Shown: positions 38,388 to 49,374, counted from the stretch's first letter. The stretch: DNA of 64,000 nt from Arsukibacterium perlucidum DSM 18276 (GCF_000382165.1 NZ_KB907707.1:92082-156081), one strand, 5' to 3'. Program-made: numbers and translations. The notes: generated from the letters alone by a model not told the origin.

Positions 38388-41300
38388 TTCTGCTTTTTCT
38401 GGTTTAGTCATTGGCGCACTGGCTGCTTGTCTGGCAAAAGCTGAACCTGCAGGCCGGTTAGAGCTTGTTACCGCTGGCCGTTCTGCCGCGCTGGCCGCTG
38501 CCGCTGCCGTTGGAGCTGGCTCAGCAGCAGGCGTCGCATTACTGGTTTCAGGTTTGGCCATTTCTGCCACTACCATGTTACCAAAGCGGCTAGCAGCTTT
38601 TGCCGGAGCAGCTTTAGCTACCGGGGCTTGTTCAGCGGCTTGGCTGGCAGCTGGCACTTCGGCCGGCGCCAGGTTCAGCTCCGATTGCTCTGGTGCGCTG
38701 TTCTCCACTTTAACTGCCGGGGCTGCTGGCTCTGACTTAACTACGTCTGCTTTAACTACCTCAGTTTCGGTAGTAACTTCAGCTGCGGCGGTTTCAGCCG
38801 TTTTACGCTTGCCACGTGGCCGGCCCGGTTTAGCCCTGGCCTTACTGCTTTTGGGCTTGCTTTCAGTCACATCAACACTAGCTTCAGCATCAGTATCAAC
38901 CCTAACGTCAACTGTTGCCGCTGCTGCATTGTCAGCACTTTCTGCTGGTTTAGCCGCTTCTGCAGGAGCGGCAGCAACTGTAGCTGGTGTAGTGGCAACT
39001 TTTTGCTCAACTTTTTGCTCAGCTGCGGTTTCTGCATCAGTTGTTACCGCATCTTCAGCAGCAGTTTCTAAACCCGCAGCAAGTTCCTGCTGGTCTTTTT
39101 TCCGCTTCTGGCCCGCAGCACGTAAATGCCGTGGTGAGCGTCGGTTGCGACTGCGTGGCTCGGTAGCTTCAGCGTCTTCCTGCTCAGGTGCTGTATTGCT
39201 TTGCTCAGCGGGTTCATTGTCCGTAACATCCGCCGCCGTGCTTTCTGTTGTCAGCTGTTCGGTTACTGCTGATGTTGCAGCAATATCAGCAGCCTGGGGA
39301 CTTTTTACTGTTTCAGCGCTTGCTGGCTCAGCACTTGATTGCTCAGCCTGGCTTTCAGTTACCTGAGTGTTCAAGGCCGGCGTGTCTGCAACTACCAGCT
39401 TTTCAGCCGGGACTTTAGCAGTAGTAACTTGCTCAGTTGCCGTAGCATCAGTACTGGCATTGTCAGTGGCTTGATTCAGCCGCACTGACTTACGTATGTT
39501 ACGGCGCTGCCGACGTTCTGCAGCAACACTGCGCTCTTTAGGCTCTTCGCTTTGCTCAGCAGCTACCGCCGCGGGTGCTTCAGCTTGCGGTTTGCGATTG
39601 TCTTGCTGGCGGCTGCGGTCCTGTGGCGGGCGTGGCGCCCGTTCCTGTTTTGCCGGCGCGGCAACGGTGTTGCTAACCGTGTCATCTTTCTCTACAGCAC
39701 GGTCAGCCTGGTCGGGACGACGGCGCTTATTATTACGCCGACGGTTATTGTCGTTTTTACCCTCTGCGCGGCTACCGTCACGAACTGCATCACGGCCACT
39801 ATCGCGATTACTATCACGGTTACCGTCGCGGTTAGTCCGGCCACCATCACGGTTCGATTTGCCTTCTTCTTTGCGGGCAGTATGTTGCTGGCTTGGCGTT
39901 TTGCTGTGCTCAGTTTTCGGTTCGCTGCCAGTAATTAAACCTTTAAACCACTTACTCAGTTTGCCAAATAAATCAGGCTGAGCTGCAGTTACCGGTGCAG
40001 CTGCAGCCGGTGCAGAGCGGGCCGGTGCTGACTGGGCAATATTTATCGCCGATACGGCCGGTTTCTCTTTTACTACTTCAACACTTGGCTGGTAGGGTTT
40101 GCTGATTACATCTGGTGCTTTAACCATGTTATAGCTAACGTCATCCAGCTCTTCATCAATCCGGATCCGAGATACTTCATAGTTGGGTGTTTCCAGGTGT
40201 TCATTTGGAATAATGAAAATCTGGATGCCATTGCGTTTTTCAATACGACGTACTGATTCGCGTTTTTCATTCATCAGATAAGTCGCAACCGAAATCGGTA
40301 CCTGAGCGTGGATCTGGCTGGTGTTATCTTTAATCGCTTCTTCTTCAATTAAACGCAGAATAGATAACGCTGAGCTCTCGGTACCACGAATAGTGCCGCG
40401 GCCATGACAGCGCGGGCAAACATGACCGGCAGATTCACCCAGTGATGGGCGCAACCGCTGGCGTGACATTTCCAGTAAACCAAAACGGGAGATCCGGCCA
40501 ATCTGGACCCGGGCCCGGTCGTGTTTCACCGCATCTTTTAAACGGTTCTCTACTTCACGCTGATGCCGGACCGGCGTCATATCGATAAAGTCGATAACAA
40601 TTAAGCCACCCAAATCGCGTAAGCGTAGCTGGCGGGCTATTTCATCAGCCGCTTCCAGGTTGGTATTAAAAGCGGTTTCCTCGATATCACCGCCTTTAGT
40701 CGCTTTTGACGAGTTGATATCAATAGCAGTCAGGGCTTCGGTACCATCAATTACGATAGAGCCACCTGAAGGTAGCCTTACTTCACGCCGGAAAGCCGTT
40801 TCAATCTGGGTTTCAATTTGGTAGTGCATAAACAGCGGTACTTCGCCGTCATACATTTTTACCCGGTGGGCAAAATCAGGCCGGAATTGCTGAATATAAA
40901 CTTTAGCTTCTTCAAAAATTTTCGGGTTATCAATCAGGATTTCGCCAACGTCCCGGCGCAGGTAATCGCGGATTGCGCGAAATACCACATTACTTTCCTG
41001 GTGAATTAAGAAGGGGGAAGGCCGCTTTGCTGCTTCGTCGGTAATGGCCGACCAATGCTTTAGCAAGGCTTTTAAATCGTAATCCAGCTCTTCGTAAGAT
41101 TTACCAACACCGGCAGTACGGACAATTAACCCCATACCATCCGGCATGTCTAACTGGCCCAGAGAGTCTTTCAGATCCTGACGTTCGTCGCCTTCAATCC
41201 GGCGTGAAATACCACCAGCACGAGGATTATTTGGCATTAACACCAGGTAAGATCCGGCTAAACTAATAAAAGTAGTTAACGCTGCGCCTTTCTGACCACG

Positions 41301-41624
41301 TTCTTCTTTATCAATCTGAATAATAACTTCCTGACCTTCTTTAACCACCTCTTTTATATTAGGGCGGCCATCGAAGCTATAACCTTTGGGGAAATATTCG
41401 CGGGAAATTTCTTTTAACGGTAAAAAGCCATGGCGGTCAGCACCATAATCTACAAAAGCAGCTTCGAGGCTAGGTTCAACCCGGGTGATTTTTCCTTTGT
41501 AAATATTAGCTTTTTTTTGTTCATGGCCCGGACTTTCAATATCCAGGTCGTACAGTTTTTGGCCATCGACCAAAGCAACGCGGATTTCTTCTTCCTGCGT
41601 TGCGTTTATTAGCATTCTTTTCAT
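38385..41624 (-). CDS. rne: Ribonuclease E
   Basis: RNase E starts mRNA decay and matures rRNA and tRNAs. The S1 RNA-binding domain occupies about residues 35-125, the 5'-sensor and DNase-like domain hold [10 protein letters not shown] and [11 protein letters not shown] (the catalytic Asp pair), and CPRCHGRG is the zinc link. Residues beyond about 520 form a low-complexity Arg/Asn-rich then Ala/Glu/Ser-rich scaffold, longer in Ala/Glu than in E. coli but normal in pattern. This skewed composition makes long antisense open frames. Total 1079 aa. Confidence 0.96.
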   Translation of the reverse strand: MKRMLINATQEEEIRVALVDGQKLYDLDIESPGHEQKKANIYKGKITRVEPSLEAAFVDYGADRHGFLPLKEISREYFPKGYSFDGRPNIKEVVKEGQEVIIQIDKEERGQKGAALTTFISLAGSYLVLMPNNPRAGGISRRIEGDERQDLKDSLGQLDMPDGMGLIVRTAGVGKSYEELDYDLKALLKHWSAITDEAAKRPSPFLIHQESNVVFRAIRDYLRRDVGEILIDNPKIFEEAKVYIQQFRPDFAHRVKMYDGEVPLFMHYQIETQIETAFRREVRLPSGGSIVIDGTEALTAIDINSSKATKGGDIEETAFNTNLEAADEIARQLRLRDLGGLIVIDFIDMTPVRHQREVENRLKDAVKHDRARVQIGRISRFGLLEMSRQRLRPSLGESAGHVCPRCHGRGTIRGTESSALSILRLIEEEAIKDNTSQIHAQVPISVATYLMNEKRESVRRIEKRNGIQIFIIPNEHLETPNYEVSRIRIDEELDDVSYNMVKAPDVISKPYQPSVEVVKEKPAVSAINIAQSAPARSAPAAAAPVTAAQPDLFGKLSKWFKGLITGSEPKTEHSKTPSQQHTARKEEGKSNRDGGRTNRDGNRDSNRDSGRDAVRDGSRAEGKNDNNRRRNNKRRRPDQADRAVEKDDTVSNTVAAPAKQERAPRPPQDRSRQQDNRKPQAEAPAAVAAEQSEEPKERSVAAERRQRRNIRKSVRLNQATDNASTDATATEQVTTAKVPAEKLVVADTPALNTQVTESQAEQSSAEPASAETVKSPQAADIAATSAVTEQLTTESTAADVTDNEPAEQSNTAPEQEDAEATEPRSRNRRSPRHLRAAGQKRKKDQQELAAGLETAAEDAVTTDAETAAEQKVEQKVATTPATVAAAPAEAAKPAESADNAAAATVDVRVDTDAEASVDVTESKPKSSKARAKPGRPRGKRKTAETAAAEVTTETEVVKADVVKSEPAAPAVKVENSAPEQSELNLAPAEVPAASQAAEQAPVAKAAPAKAASRFGNMVVAEMAKPETSNATPAAEPAPTAAAAASAAERPAVTSSNRPAGSAFARQAASAPMTKPEKAE

Positions 41625-42107
41625 TGTTGGGTGACTCTGTTATGCAGCCACAACGCAACCTTACTGGGCACCTGGGTGTTCAGATGTTATCAGGCATTAA
41701 ATAATGCAGTCTCCCGACTGGGATACCTGAGGGAACCAAATTGTCACTATTTACAGTATAGTTATCTGTTTTCGTTTGAATCTGAAACACACCGCCGTTC
41801 GGCGTTGCGTTATAGCAAATTATTCTTGTTGCTCAGGTTACCGGAAACTGTGTTTTGCCGTTGTTGGTAACAAATTACGCAACATTACCTCAGGCAAATG
41901 GCGATATTTAAACGCCGGGGCTATAAAAACGTTGGTTTTCACCACGAATTCGGTATGATCACATCCCCTGACGGTGCCGCACAATTTCTCTTATGTCACT
42001 TTGAGCGCCCTAATTGCCACGTTTTGGCATAATTAGCCGGGTGATTATCCCACTAATATGCATCGGATAGCAACTTAAAAGTAATTTTAGCAGAGTATTT
42101 AAAGCAC
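41625..42107. other. rne 5' region and rluC promoter region
   Basis: There is no coding sequence in these 483 bases. By analogy with enteric rne, much of it is probably the long structured 5' UTR through which RNase E limits its own synthesis, read on the minus strand. I cannot assign promoter boxes with confidence for either rne or rluC. Confidence 0.55.
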
Positions 42108-43061
42108 ATGGCGGATGAAATCAAATTACCGATACAAATGATTGAAATCGAAGATGATTTTATCGGTCAGCGAATAGACAATTTTTTGCTGGCACGCCTC
42201 AGGGGCGTGCCAAAAAGTGTTATTTACCGGGTTTTGCGAAAAGGTGAGGTGCGAGTTAACAAAAAGCGGGTCAAACCTGAATATAAGCTGCAACAAGCCG
42301 ACATTGTGCGGGTGCCGCCGTTAACCGTTGCTGCTGAGCCGGATCGGGTATCGGTTAAGTTAAGTCTGGTAAGCGAACTGGAAAGCCATATTCTGTTTGA
42401 AGACAATGACCTTATTGTCCTGAATAAGCCTTCCGGAATGGCTGTGCATGGTGGCAGCGGGTTGCAGTTTGGGGTAATTGAAGCAATGCGCGCGCTGCGG
42501 CCACAAGCTAAATTGTTGGAGCTGGTACACCGGTTAGACCGCGATACCTCTGGCTGTTTACTGATTGCCAAAAAACGTTCGGTGCTTACCCATTTGCATG
42601 CTCAGCTGCGCGATAAAACAGTTGAGAAAAAATACTGGGCGCTGGTCAGTGGTGACTGGGATAACAAAATACGCAAAGTTACCGATGCACTGCGCAAAAA
42701 TACCCTGCAATCGGGCGAGCGGGTGGTTAAAGTTGACGAAGTTAATGGTAAACCCTCCGAAACCCGCTTCCGGATTTTACAACGTTACGCAGAAGGCACC
42801 CTGGTGGAAGCATTTCCGGTGACCGGTCGTACCCATCAAATCCGGGTGCATACTGCCTGTAAAGGCCATCCTATAGCCTGCGACGATAAATATGGTGATA
42901 ACGCTTTTAGCAGCCAGATGAATCAATTAGGGTTAAACCGGTTATTTTTGCATGCCAAGAGCCTCAGTTTTACCCACCCGAACAGCCTGACCACCATGCG
43001 AATAGAAGCGCCACTTGATTCGCAACTGGAAAACGCCCTGACCAAATTAACCAGAAAATAG
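42108..43061 (+). CDS. rluC: 23S rRNA pseudouridine synthase RluC
   Basis: RluC makes three pseudouridines in 23S rRNA. An S4 RNA-binding domain (IGQRIDNFLLARLRGVPKSVIYRVLRKGEVRVN, region 18-52) precedes the catalytic core with the nucleophile in ELVHRLDRDTSGCLL near residue 145. Length 317 aa. Its position next to rne on the opposite strand is the same as in enteric bacteria. The downstream hydrolase gene starts 16 bases after its stop. Confidence 0.95.
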   Translation: MADEIKLPIQMIEIEDDFIGQRIDNFLLARLRGVPKSVIYRVLRKGEVRVNKKRVKPEYKLQQADIVRVPPLTVAAEPDRVSVKLSLVSELESHILFEDNDLIVLNKPSGMAVHGGSGLQFGVIEAMRALRPQAKLLELVHRLDRDTSGCLLIAKKRSVLTHLHAQLRDKTVEKKYWALVSGDWDNKIRKVTDALRKNTLQSGERVVKVDEVNGKPSETRFRILQRYAEGTLVEAFPVTGRTHQIRVHTACKGHPIACDDKYGDNAFSSQMNQLGLNRLFLHAKSLSFTHPNSLTTMRIEAPLDSQLENALTKLTRK

Positions 43062-43077
43062 TTTAGGTAAGAGTTAT

Positions 43078-43722
43078 ATGGCAGAAGTAAAGCTAGTTAT
43101 TTTTGATTGGGATGGCACGGTGATGGACTCGATAGGCCGTATTGTCTCATCGATGCAGGCGGCTGCCGGTTTAACCGGTTTAGTGGTACCGACCAGTCAT
43201 GCAGTTAAGCAGATTATCGGCTTAAGTCTTGATCCGGCGTTTGCTGTATTGTTTCCGGACACGGATCAGGCGCAGCGCAGCCAGTTATTTGAGCATTACC
43301 GCGATCATTACACTATTTACGACACTACACCAACGCCATTATTTAATGGTGCTGAACAGGTGTTAAAAACCCTGGCTGAGCAAAATATTCTGCTGGCAGT
43401 GGCGACCGGCAAAGCCAGAAAGGGCCTTGACAGAATGTTTGCTGAAACCGGGCTTGGTCACTATTTTGTTACCAGTCGCTGCGCCGATGAAGCCCAGTCA
43501 AAACCGCACCCCGATATGCTGTTACAAATAAGTCAGCAACTGGGAGTGTCACCTGTCAGTGCCATGATGGTAGGTGATACCAGCCATGATATGAAAATGG
43601 CCCAGGCGATTGCGATGCCGCGGGTAGGGGTGACCCATGGTGTGCATGGAGCCGAGGTTTTAAGGCAGTTTCAGCCTAAAGCCATTATTGACGACTTACC
43701 GGCGTTACTAGCCCATATTTAA
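43078..43722 (+). CDS. HAD-IA family hydrolase
   Basis: A 214-residue haloacid-dehalogenase-type phosphatase. Motif I is [12 protein letters not shown] (nucleophile Asp, residues 7-18), motif II is [13 protein letters not shown] near 100, motif III Lys is in SKPHPDML and motif IV in [12 protein letters not shown]. It resembles Gph/PGP-like enzymes, but the substrate is not evident. Its stop overlaps the end of convergent yceF by 4 bases. The same gene sits by rluC in Pseudomonas. Confidence 0.88.
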   Translation: MAEVKLVIFDWDGTVMDSIGRIVSSMQAAAGLTGLVVPTSHAVKQIIGLSLDPAFAVLFPDTDQAQRSQLFEHYRDHYTIYDTTPTPLFNGAEQVLKTLAEQNILLAVATGKARKGLDRMFAETGLGHYFVTSRCADEAQSKPHPDMLLQISQQLGVSPVSAMMVGDTSHDMKMAQAIAMPRVGVTHGVHGAEVLRQFQPKAIIDDLPALLAHI

Positions 43723-44321
43723 GGTGTCGTTAACAGGTTGACACCTTCATTGCGCAATAAATGCAGCAATTTGATCAACGGCAGGCCAATCAGGCTGTTT
43801 GGGTCGTCGCCGCGTAAGGCGCTGAACAAGCTGATGCCCAGCCCTTCACTTTTAAAGCTGCCGGCGCAATCCAATGGTTGCTCCCGTTCAACGTAAGCAA
43901 TAATTTCAGCTTCAGTCAGGTGCCGGAAGCAGACCGTAAAAGGTTCTACCGTTAGCTGACAGTTGCCGGTTGCTGCGTTCAGCAGAGCCAGGCCGGTTAA
44001 AAAAGTGACATTGTGGCCACTGAACTGAGTTAGTTGGACAATAGCATTGTCGCGGGTATGCGGCTTACCGATTATCTGGCCATTGAATACGGCTACCTGA
44101 TCAGAGCCTATAACCAGGCCCTCTTTTAATGTTGCCGCCACAGCCTGTGCTTTAGCCCTTGCCAGCCGCTGCACCAAAGTACTAGCGTCTTCTGCAGGCT
44201 TGGGGGTTTCATCGGTTTCAGGTTTAACAGCAATAAAGTTCGGTGTTAGTTTTGCAAGTAGTTGCCGCCGGTAAGGCGAAGTGGATGCGAGATACAGTGG
44301 CGGCAAGCTGGTCTGAGCCAT
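43719..44321 (-). CDS. yceF: Maf-like nucleotide pyrophosphatase YceF
   Basis: The YceF subfamily of Maf hydrolyses non-canonical nucleotides such as m7[20 protein letters not shown] is the characteristic start (residues 9-25), [11 protein letters not shown] gives the catalytic Asp near 70, and [15 protein letters not shown] the C-terminal block. Length 200 aa. It is divergent from yceD, as in E. coli. Confidence 0.93.
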   Translation of the reverse strand: MAQTSLPPLYLASTSPYRRQLLAKLTPNFIAVKPETDETPKPAEDASTLVQRLARAKAQAVAATLKEGLVIGSDQVAVFNGQIIGKPHTRDNAIVQLTQFSGHNVTFLTGLALLNAATGNCQLTVEPFTVCFRHLTEAEIIAYVEREQPLDCAGSFKSEGLGISLFSALRGDDPNSLIGLPLIKLLHLLRNEGVNLLTTP

Positions 44322-44432
44322 TAGAACTCCGGTAAAAGGCCGAAAAAAGGTTATTATGCCAACTCAGTTGGCCTTTCACAAAGTATGGTTTCGCGGCTGC
44401 TGATAAAAAGCTGAAAAAACTGTGGGAACCCT

Positions 44433-44461
44433 TTGACAGCGGGGGTTGGGTTCTATATGAT
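44433..44461 (+). promoter_or_regulatory. Strong promoter of the yceD-rpmF-fab operon
   Basis: A perfect TTGACA (44433-44438), 17-base spacer, and TATGAT (44456-44461). The expected start of transcription, near 44468, lies only about 3 bases before the yceD ATG at 44471, so the mRNA may be leaderless. Confidence 0.8.
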
Positions 44462-44470
44462 GCGCGCCTT

Positions 44471-44998
44471 ATGCAAAAACTGAAAATACCTGTTACGCTT
44501 GACCCGGTTAAAGCTGCCCAAAAGCGGTCGATTTTCGACGGCATAGTGCCGCTGCAAACCTTAACCCGGTTAACTGAAAGCCTGGTTGAAAAACAAGGTG
44601 AAGTAGCAGTAAGAATTGAATGCGCAACCGATGAACAAGGCCTTGCTGTATTAAACGGCGGGGCGGTTTGTCAGGTAACCGTATGTTGTGAGCGTTGTGG
44701 CGAACCAATGACGCTGGCGTTAGACAGCAAATTTGTTTATACACCGGTCAACGGCGATGATGACGCCGCTTTGGCATTAATACCAGAGTGTTACGATGTT
44801 ATTGTTCGCGACGAGCACGGCGAAATAAATTTACGGCAGTTGGTTGAGGATGAACTTATTCTGGCATTACCACTGTTTCCGATGCATGATGCAGCAGCTT
44901 GCAATGTCAGCGCTGATGCGATGAGTTTCGGAGACATAGGGCCAGAACCAGAAAAACCAAACCCCTTTGCCATACTGCAAGAACTGAAAAAAAAGTGA
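44471..44998 (+). CDS. yceD: YceD, DUF177 23S rRNA accumulation protein
   Basis: YceD is needed for normal 23S rRNA levels in E. coli and plants; its mechanism is unclear. The start MQKLKIPVTLDPVKAAQKR matches the family exactly, so the ATG at 44471 is right even though no Shine-Dalgarno can fit. The Cys pair in VCCERCGEPM and the ending KPNPFAILQELKKK are conserved. It precedes rpmF by 15 bases in the usual order. Confidence 0.92.
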   Translation: MQKLKIPVTLDPVKAAQKRSIFDGIVPLQTLTRLTESLVEKQGEVAVRIECATDEQGLAVLNGGAVCQVTVCCERCGEPMTLALDSKFVYTPVNGDDDAALALIPECYDVIVRDEHGEINLRQLVEDELILALPLFPMHDAAACNVSADAMSFGDIGPEPEKPNPFAILQELKKK

Positions 44999-45013
44999 TT
45001 TAGGAGAAAAACA

Positions 45014-45178
45014 ATGGCTGTTCAGCAAAACAAAAAATCTCGTGCACGTCGTGACATGCGCCGTTCTCACGATGCGTTAACTGGCCCTACGCTGTCAGTT
45101 GACTCAACTACTGGTGAAACGCACCGTCGTCACCACATTACTGCCGATGGTTTCTATAAAGGCCGTAAAGTAAAGTAA
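45014..45178 (+). CDS. rpmF: 50S ribosomal protein L32
   Basis: A 54-residue ribosomal protein, found by direct reading since it is so short. [20 protein letters not shown] is the typical start, and the ending [15 protein letters not shown] is conserved. It lacks zinc cysteines, so it is the Cys-free form. AGGAG lies ahead of the start. The yceD-rpmF-plsX order is conserved across Gammaproteobacteria. Confidence 0.96.
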   Translation: MAVQQNKKSRARRDMRRSHDALTGPTLSVDSTTGETHRRHHITADGFYKGRKVK

Positions 45179-45184
45179 GTCTGG

Positions 45185-46225
45185 ATGCACCTGGTGCAGC
45201 CAATTAAGATTAAGCTTGCTTTAGATATGATGGGGGGCGACCATGGCCCCCTTACTACTATTCCTGCCGCCCTGGCAGCGATTGCTGAATTTCCCCAGTT
45301 AAACCTTGTATTGTGTGGCGACATTGATCTGTTGCAACAACAACTCAGTTTTCACAACAGTTTTCCTCATCCACAGCTTAGCCTGGTTGCCAGCAGTAAT
45401 GACGTTGGTATGGCTGATAAGCCGTCCGTTGCCCTTCGCAATAAGCGTGAGTCATCAATGCGCCGGGCTCTTGACCTGGTCGAGCAGGGCGAAGTGCAGG
45501 CTTGTGTCAGTGCCGGCAATACCGGAGCACTGATTGCGATGGCCCATTACGTGTTGAAAATGCTCAATGGTGTGGAACGACCGGCTTTAATCAGTGGTTT
45601 ACCCAGTTGCAAAGGTAACCCGGTGTATATGCTGGATTTAGGCGCTACGGTAAATTGTGATGCTGATACCTTGTTTCAGTTCGCGGTAATGGGTGCAGTA
45701 ATGGCTGAAGAAGTCGTTGCCATCCGCAATCCAAAAGTAGCGCTGCTGAATATGGGCGAAGAAGAAATAAAAGGCTCTGATCAGATTAAGCGTGCCTCCC
45801 AGTTACTAACCAGTTGCAATGACATTAATTACATTGGTTATATTGAAGGTGATGATATTTTTTCCGGCAAAGCTGATGTGATAGTTTGCGATGGCTTTGT
45901 CGGCAATGTCGCATTAAAAACCTGTGAGGGCGTGGCCAAGCTCATTTTACGGCGGTTTGAAACCAGTTTACGCCAAAAAGTCAGTGCCCAGTTTTTTGGC
46001 TGGTTACTGAAACCTTTTATAAAAAGTCTTTATCAGGGGGTGAACCCCGACCACTATAACGGGGCAAGTCTGATAGGATTGCGCGGAATTGTAGTGAAAA
46101 GTCATGGAAATGCGACAAAAGACGCATTTTTAAGTGCCATCCGACAAGCAGTGCGCGAGGTGGAACGCCAGGTGCCTGCCAAAATTAAAGATCGGCTGGA
46201 ACACGTATTAATTGATAAAGCATAG
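45185..46225 (+). CDS. plsX: Phosphate acyltransferase PlsX
   Basis: PlsX makes acyl-phosphate from acyl-ACP for phospholipid synthesis and sits at the membrane surface. LALDMMGGDHGPLTTIPAAL is near residues 11-30, and VSAGNTGALIAMAHYVL near 105 marks the active region. Length 346 aa. It starts 6 bases after rpmF and ends 6 bases before fabH. Confidence 0.95.
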   Translation: MHLVQPIKIKLALDMMGGDHGPLTTIPAALAAIAEFPQLNLVLCGDIDLLQQQLSFHNSFPHPQLSLVASSNDVGMADKPSVALRNKRESSMRRALDLVEQGEVQACVSAGNTGALIAMAHYVLKMLNGVERPALISGLPSCKGNPVYMLDLGATVNCDADTLFQFAVMGAVMAEEVVAIRNPKVALLNMGEEEIKGSDQIKRASQLLTSCNDINYIGYIEGDDIFSGKADVIVCDGFVGNVALKTCEGVAKLILRRFETSLRQKVSAQFFGWLLKPFIKSLYQGVNPDHYNGASLIGLRGIVVKSHGNATKDAFLSAIRQAVREVERQVPAKIKDRLEHVLIDKA

Positions 46226-46231
46226 GTTCGC

Positions 46232-47191
46232 ATGTATTCACGCATTATTGGCACCGGGAGTTATTTCCCGTCACAAGTTCGCACCAACTCTGATTTAGAA
46301 ACCATGGTGGAAACCACCGATGAATGGATTATCGAGCGAACGGGTATAAAAGAGCGGCGGATTATCGGCGCTGACGAATCTGTTGCTACTATGGGCGCTC
46401 AGGCAGCCCTGCAAGCTATCGACGCGGCGGGTATTGATAAAAACAGCATAGATATGATTATCTGCGCGACAACCAGCGCTGCCCGTGCTTTACCAAGCGC
46501 GGCTTGTGAAATTCAGCGTGAATTAGCGATTCCTGCCATTCCCGCCTTTGATATTGCCGCCGCCTGTGCCGGCTTTTGCTATGGCTTAAGTGTAGCAGAT
46601 CAGTATATTAAAACCGGTATTGCTAAACGTATTCTGGTGATTGGCTCTGATTGTTTATCGCAGCTAATCAGCCCGGAAGACCGTTCTATGGTGATTTTAT
46701 TCGGTGATGCAGCCGGTGCTGTGTTGCTGGAGGCATCTGAGCAGCCGGGTATTTTATCTACCCATATTCATGCCGACGGCAAGTATTCAGAATTATTGTA
46801 TGTCGATAACCCAATTCGCGGTGATGAAAACTCAGTACATAACTCCTGGGGCAGCATGAAAGGCAACGACGTCTTTAAAGTGGCCGTGACTAAGTTATCC
46901 CAGGTGGTTGAACAAACCCTCAGTGCCAATAATATGGATAAATCAGAAATTGACTGGCTGGTACCGCATCAGGCCAATTTACGGATTATTTCTGCCGTCG
47001 CCCGCAAGCTTGATATGTCGATGGATCAGGTAGTAATTAACCTTGATCGCTATGGTAATACCTCTGCTGCGACAGTGCCAACAGCGTTGGATGAGGCTAT
47101 CCGGGATGGTCGGATTAAACGCGGCCAGACTTTATTGCTGGAAGCCTTTGGTGGTGGTTTTGCCTGGGCCTCTGCCCTGGTAAGATATTGA
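46232..47191 (+). CDS. fabH: 3-oxoacyl-ACP synthase III
   Basis: FabH condenses acetyl-CoA with malonyl-ACP to start fatty acid synthesis. The Cys-His-Asn triad is in [13 protein letters not shown] (Cys near 113), VPHQANLRI (His near 246) and [11 protein letters not shown] (Asn near 276). Length 319 aa is normal. Confidence 0.97.
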   Translation: MYSRIIGTGSYFPSQVRTNSDLETMVETTDEWIIERTGIKERRIIGADESVATMGAQAALQAIDAAGIDKNSIDMIICATTSAARALPSAACEIQRELAIPAIPAFDIAAACAGFCYGLSVADQYIKTGIAKRILVIGSDCLSQLISPEDRSMVILFGDAAGAVLLEASEQPGILSTHIHADGKYSELLYVDNPIRGDENSVHNSWGSMKGNDVFKVAVTKLSQVVEQTLSANNMDKSEIDWLVPHQANLRIISAVARKLDMSMDQVVINLDRYGNTSAATVPTALDEAIRDGRIKRGQTLLLEAFGGGFAWASALVRY

Positions 47192-47239
47192 TTTTTCAAA
47201 ATAGATTTAACACCATTGTTTTAAAGTGCAGGACAAATA

Positions 47240-48181
47240 ATGACTCAAAAACTTGCAATCGTATTCCCCGGACAGGGTTCACAAAGTGTTGGTATGCTAA
47301 ACGAGCTGTACCAGCATGACATCGTTAAAACGACCTTTGCTGAGGCATCTGCCGCATTGGGGTACGATTTATGGGCGTTGGTGGCTAATGGCCCTGAAGC
47401 CGATTTAAACGAAACGCACCGTACTCAGCCTGCTTTACTCACCGCGTCGGTAGCAATCTGGCGGTTGTGGCGACAGCAGGGGGGCGCTGCTCCGGCTTAT
47501 CTGGCTGGCCATTCACTGGGCGAATATTCAGCGCTGGTGTGTGCTGATGTACTAAGTTTGGGCGCCGCGGTTAAGCTGGTTGAACAACGTGGCAATTATA
47601 TGCAGCAAGCTGTGCCGGCAGGGGTAGGTGGGATGTCGGCGATAATCGGTCTTGATGATACGCTGATCGCTAAAGCCTGTGCTGAGGCAGCGCAGGGTGA
47701 AGTGGTGGCGCCGGTTAACTACAATTCTCCGGGCCAGGTGGTGATCGCTGGCCATAAAGCCGCAGTTGAGCGGGCCGGTGAACTTTGTAAAGCGGCAGGC
47801 GCTAAACGTGCCTTGCCATTACCGGTAAGCGTGCCATCACATTGTGCGCTGATGCGCCCGGCCGCTGAGCAGTTGTCCACTGATTTAGCGGCGCTCAATT
47901 TTAATGCGCCGCAATTGCCGGTGGTAAACAACGTTGATGTGAGTGTTGCTACTGACAGCGCCGCAATAAAAGATGCGCTGGTGCGTCAGTTATACAGCCC
48001 GGTACGCTGGACGGAAACCATTGAGTGGCTGGCAAGCAATGGCGTCACTGATGTCATTGAGCTGGGTGCCGGCAAAGTGCTTAGCGGGCTGATAAAACGT
48101 ATTGATAAAAATCTTAATAGCAGTTCAGTTAATGATCAGGCAACGTTACAGTCTGCATTAACCCAGCTAACACAGGAATAA
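47240..48181 (+). CDS. fabD: Malonyl-CoA:ACP transacylase
   Basis: FabD loads malonyl groups on ACP. The motifs are FPGQGSQSVGM near the start, AGHSLGEYSAL with the catalytic Ser near 92, and PVSVPSHCALM with His near 201. The downstream gene fabG starts 2 bases after its stop. Confidence 0.97.
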   Translation: MTQKLAIVFPGQGSQSVGMLNELYQHDIVKTTFAEASAALGYDLWALVANGPEADLNETHRTQPALLTASVAIWRLWRQQGGAAPAYLAGHSLGEYSALVCADVLSLGAAVKLVEQRGNYMQQAVPAGVGGMSAIIGLDDTLIAKACAEAAQGEVVAPVNYNSPGQVVIAGHKAAVERAGELCKAAGAKRALPLPVSVPSHCALMRPAAEQLSTDLAALNFNAPQLPVVNNVDVSVATDSAAIKDALVRQLYSPVRWTETIEWLASNGVTDVIELGAGKVLSGLIKRIDKNLNSSSVNDQATLQSALTQLTQE

Positions 48182-48183
48182 CA

Positions 48184-48930
48184 ATGACAAACTTACTCTC
48201 ATTAGAAGGCAAAGTTGCGCTGGTAACCGGCGCCAGTCGTGGTATTGGCCGCGCTATTGCTGAGCAATTAGCCACACTGGGTGCTACAGTGGTTGGCACA
48301 GCAACGACCGAGAAAGGCGCGGCAGCTATCTCGGCTTATCTGGCAGATAAAGGCCAGGGTCTGGTATTAAACGTCACTGACGCCGAATCTATTGAACAAT
48401 GTTTAGCCGAAATTAAAAACCAGTTTGGCGAAATTGATATTTTGATTAATAATGCCGGTATTACCCGCGATAATTTACTGATGCGGATGAAAGATGACGA
48501 GTGGTTTGACATCATCCAGACGAATCTGACATCAGTGTTCCGCCTGAGTAAGGCGGTGTTGCGCAGTATGATGAAAAAACGTTATGGTCGTATTGTTACT
48601 ATCGGCTCTGTTGTTGGCTCAATGGGTAATGCGGGTCAAACTAATTATGCAGCAGCCAAAGCCGGAGTACTGGGTTTTACTAAGTCTTTGGCGCGCGAAG
48701 TGGCGTCGCGCGGTATTACGGTTAATGCCGTAGCGCCGGGTTTTATTGACACAGATATGACCAAAGAGCTGTCTGATGAGCAAAAAGAAGCAATATTTTC
48801 TCAGGTTCCGGCCAATCGGCTGGGTCAACCAGAAGAAATTGCAGCAACAGTAGCTTTTCTGGTTTCAGCACCGGCAGCTTACATTACCGGTGAAACAATT
48901 CACGTTAACGGCGGAATGTATATGCAGTAA
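48184..48930 (+). CDS. fabG: 3-oxoacyl-ACP reductase
   Basis: FabG reduces 3-oxoacyl-ACP with NADPH. It is an SDR enzyme with the cofactor loop TGASRGIGRA (residues 16-25), NNAGITRDNLL near 92, catalytic Ser in IGSVVGSMGN and Tyr/Lys in NYAAAKAG. The ending FVSAPAAYITGETIHVNGGMYM is standard. Length 248 aa. Confidence 0.97.
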   Translation: MTNLLSLEGKVALVTGASRGIGRAIAEQLATLGATVVGTATTEKGAAAISAYLADKGQGLVLNVTDAESIEQCLAEIKNQFGEIDILINNAGITRDNLLMRMKDDEWFDIIQTNLTSVFRLSKAVLRSMMKKRYGRIVTIGSVVGSMGNAGQTNYAAAKAGVLGFTKSLAREVASRGITVNAVAPGFIDTDMTKELSDEQKEAIFSQVPANRLGQPEEIAATVAFLVSAPAAYITGETIHVNGGMYMQ

Positions 48931-49057
48931 GCAAAGCAGGTTTGACCAGCAAAAAATGCTGGAAAGCACGCTTGCAACAGTTGCAGCTTACGCATAAACT
49001 AGCGCCACACAAAATTGCACGAATTGTTGCGATTTATATGAGAAAAAGGAAGAAAAG

Positions 49058-49294
49058 ATGAGCAACATCGAAGAACGCGTTAAAAAAATTATCATTGAGC
49101 AACTGGGTGTTAAAGAAGACGAAGTAAAAAATGAAGCGTCTTTTGTTGATGACCTGGGTGCCGACTCACTGGATACTGTTGAGCTGGTAATGGCGTTAGA
49201 AGAAGAATTCGATACTGAAATCCCTGACGAAGAAGCTGAGAAAATCACTACTGTACAGTCGGCGATTGATTACATTAAAGCCCACGCTGAGTAA
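49058..49294 (+). CDS. acpP: Acyl carrier protein
   Basis: AcpP carries growing acyl chains on a phosphopantetheine arm attached to the Ser in [18 protein letters not shown] (Ser37 with the initiator Met counted). It is 78 residues and highly acidic. AAGGAAGA is ahead of the start. The 127-base gap after fabG and the strong terminator behind it suggest its own high-level transcript. Confidence 0.98.
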   Translation: MSNIEERVKKIIIEQLGVKEDEVKNEASFVDDLGADSLDTVELVMALEEEFDTEIPDEEAEKITTVQSAIDYIKAHAE

Positions 49295-49307
49295 GCGCAA
49301 AGCTTGT

Positions 49308-49336
49308 AAAACGGGTAGCTAAGCTACCCGTTTTCG
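49308..49336 (+). terminator. acpP terminator
   Basis: An 11-base perfect stem, AAAACGGGTAG with CTACCCGTTTT, closes a 5-base loop, ending in Ts. Confidence 0.92.
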
Positions 49337-49374
49337 TTTCAAGACAGATATAATTTGCTAAGACGGAGGACACG

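Noticed and set aside
38554..39981. Long plus-strand open frames opposite rne, including one of 270 codons
   Set aside because: They arise from the Ala/Glu/Ser-rich tail of RNase E read backwards, giving low-complexity Ser/Ala/Val strings with no family likeness and no ribosome site.
41631..41958. Two small plus-strand open frames ahead of rluC
   Set aside because: They lie in the probable rne leader, have odd composition and no ribosome site.
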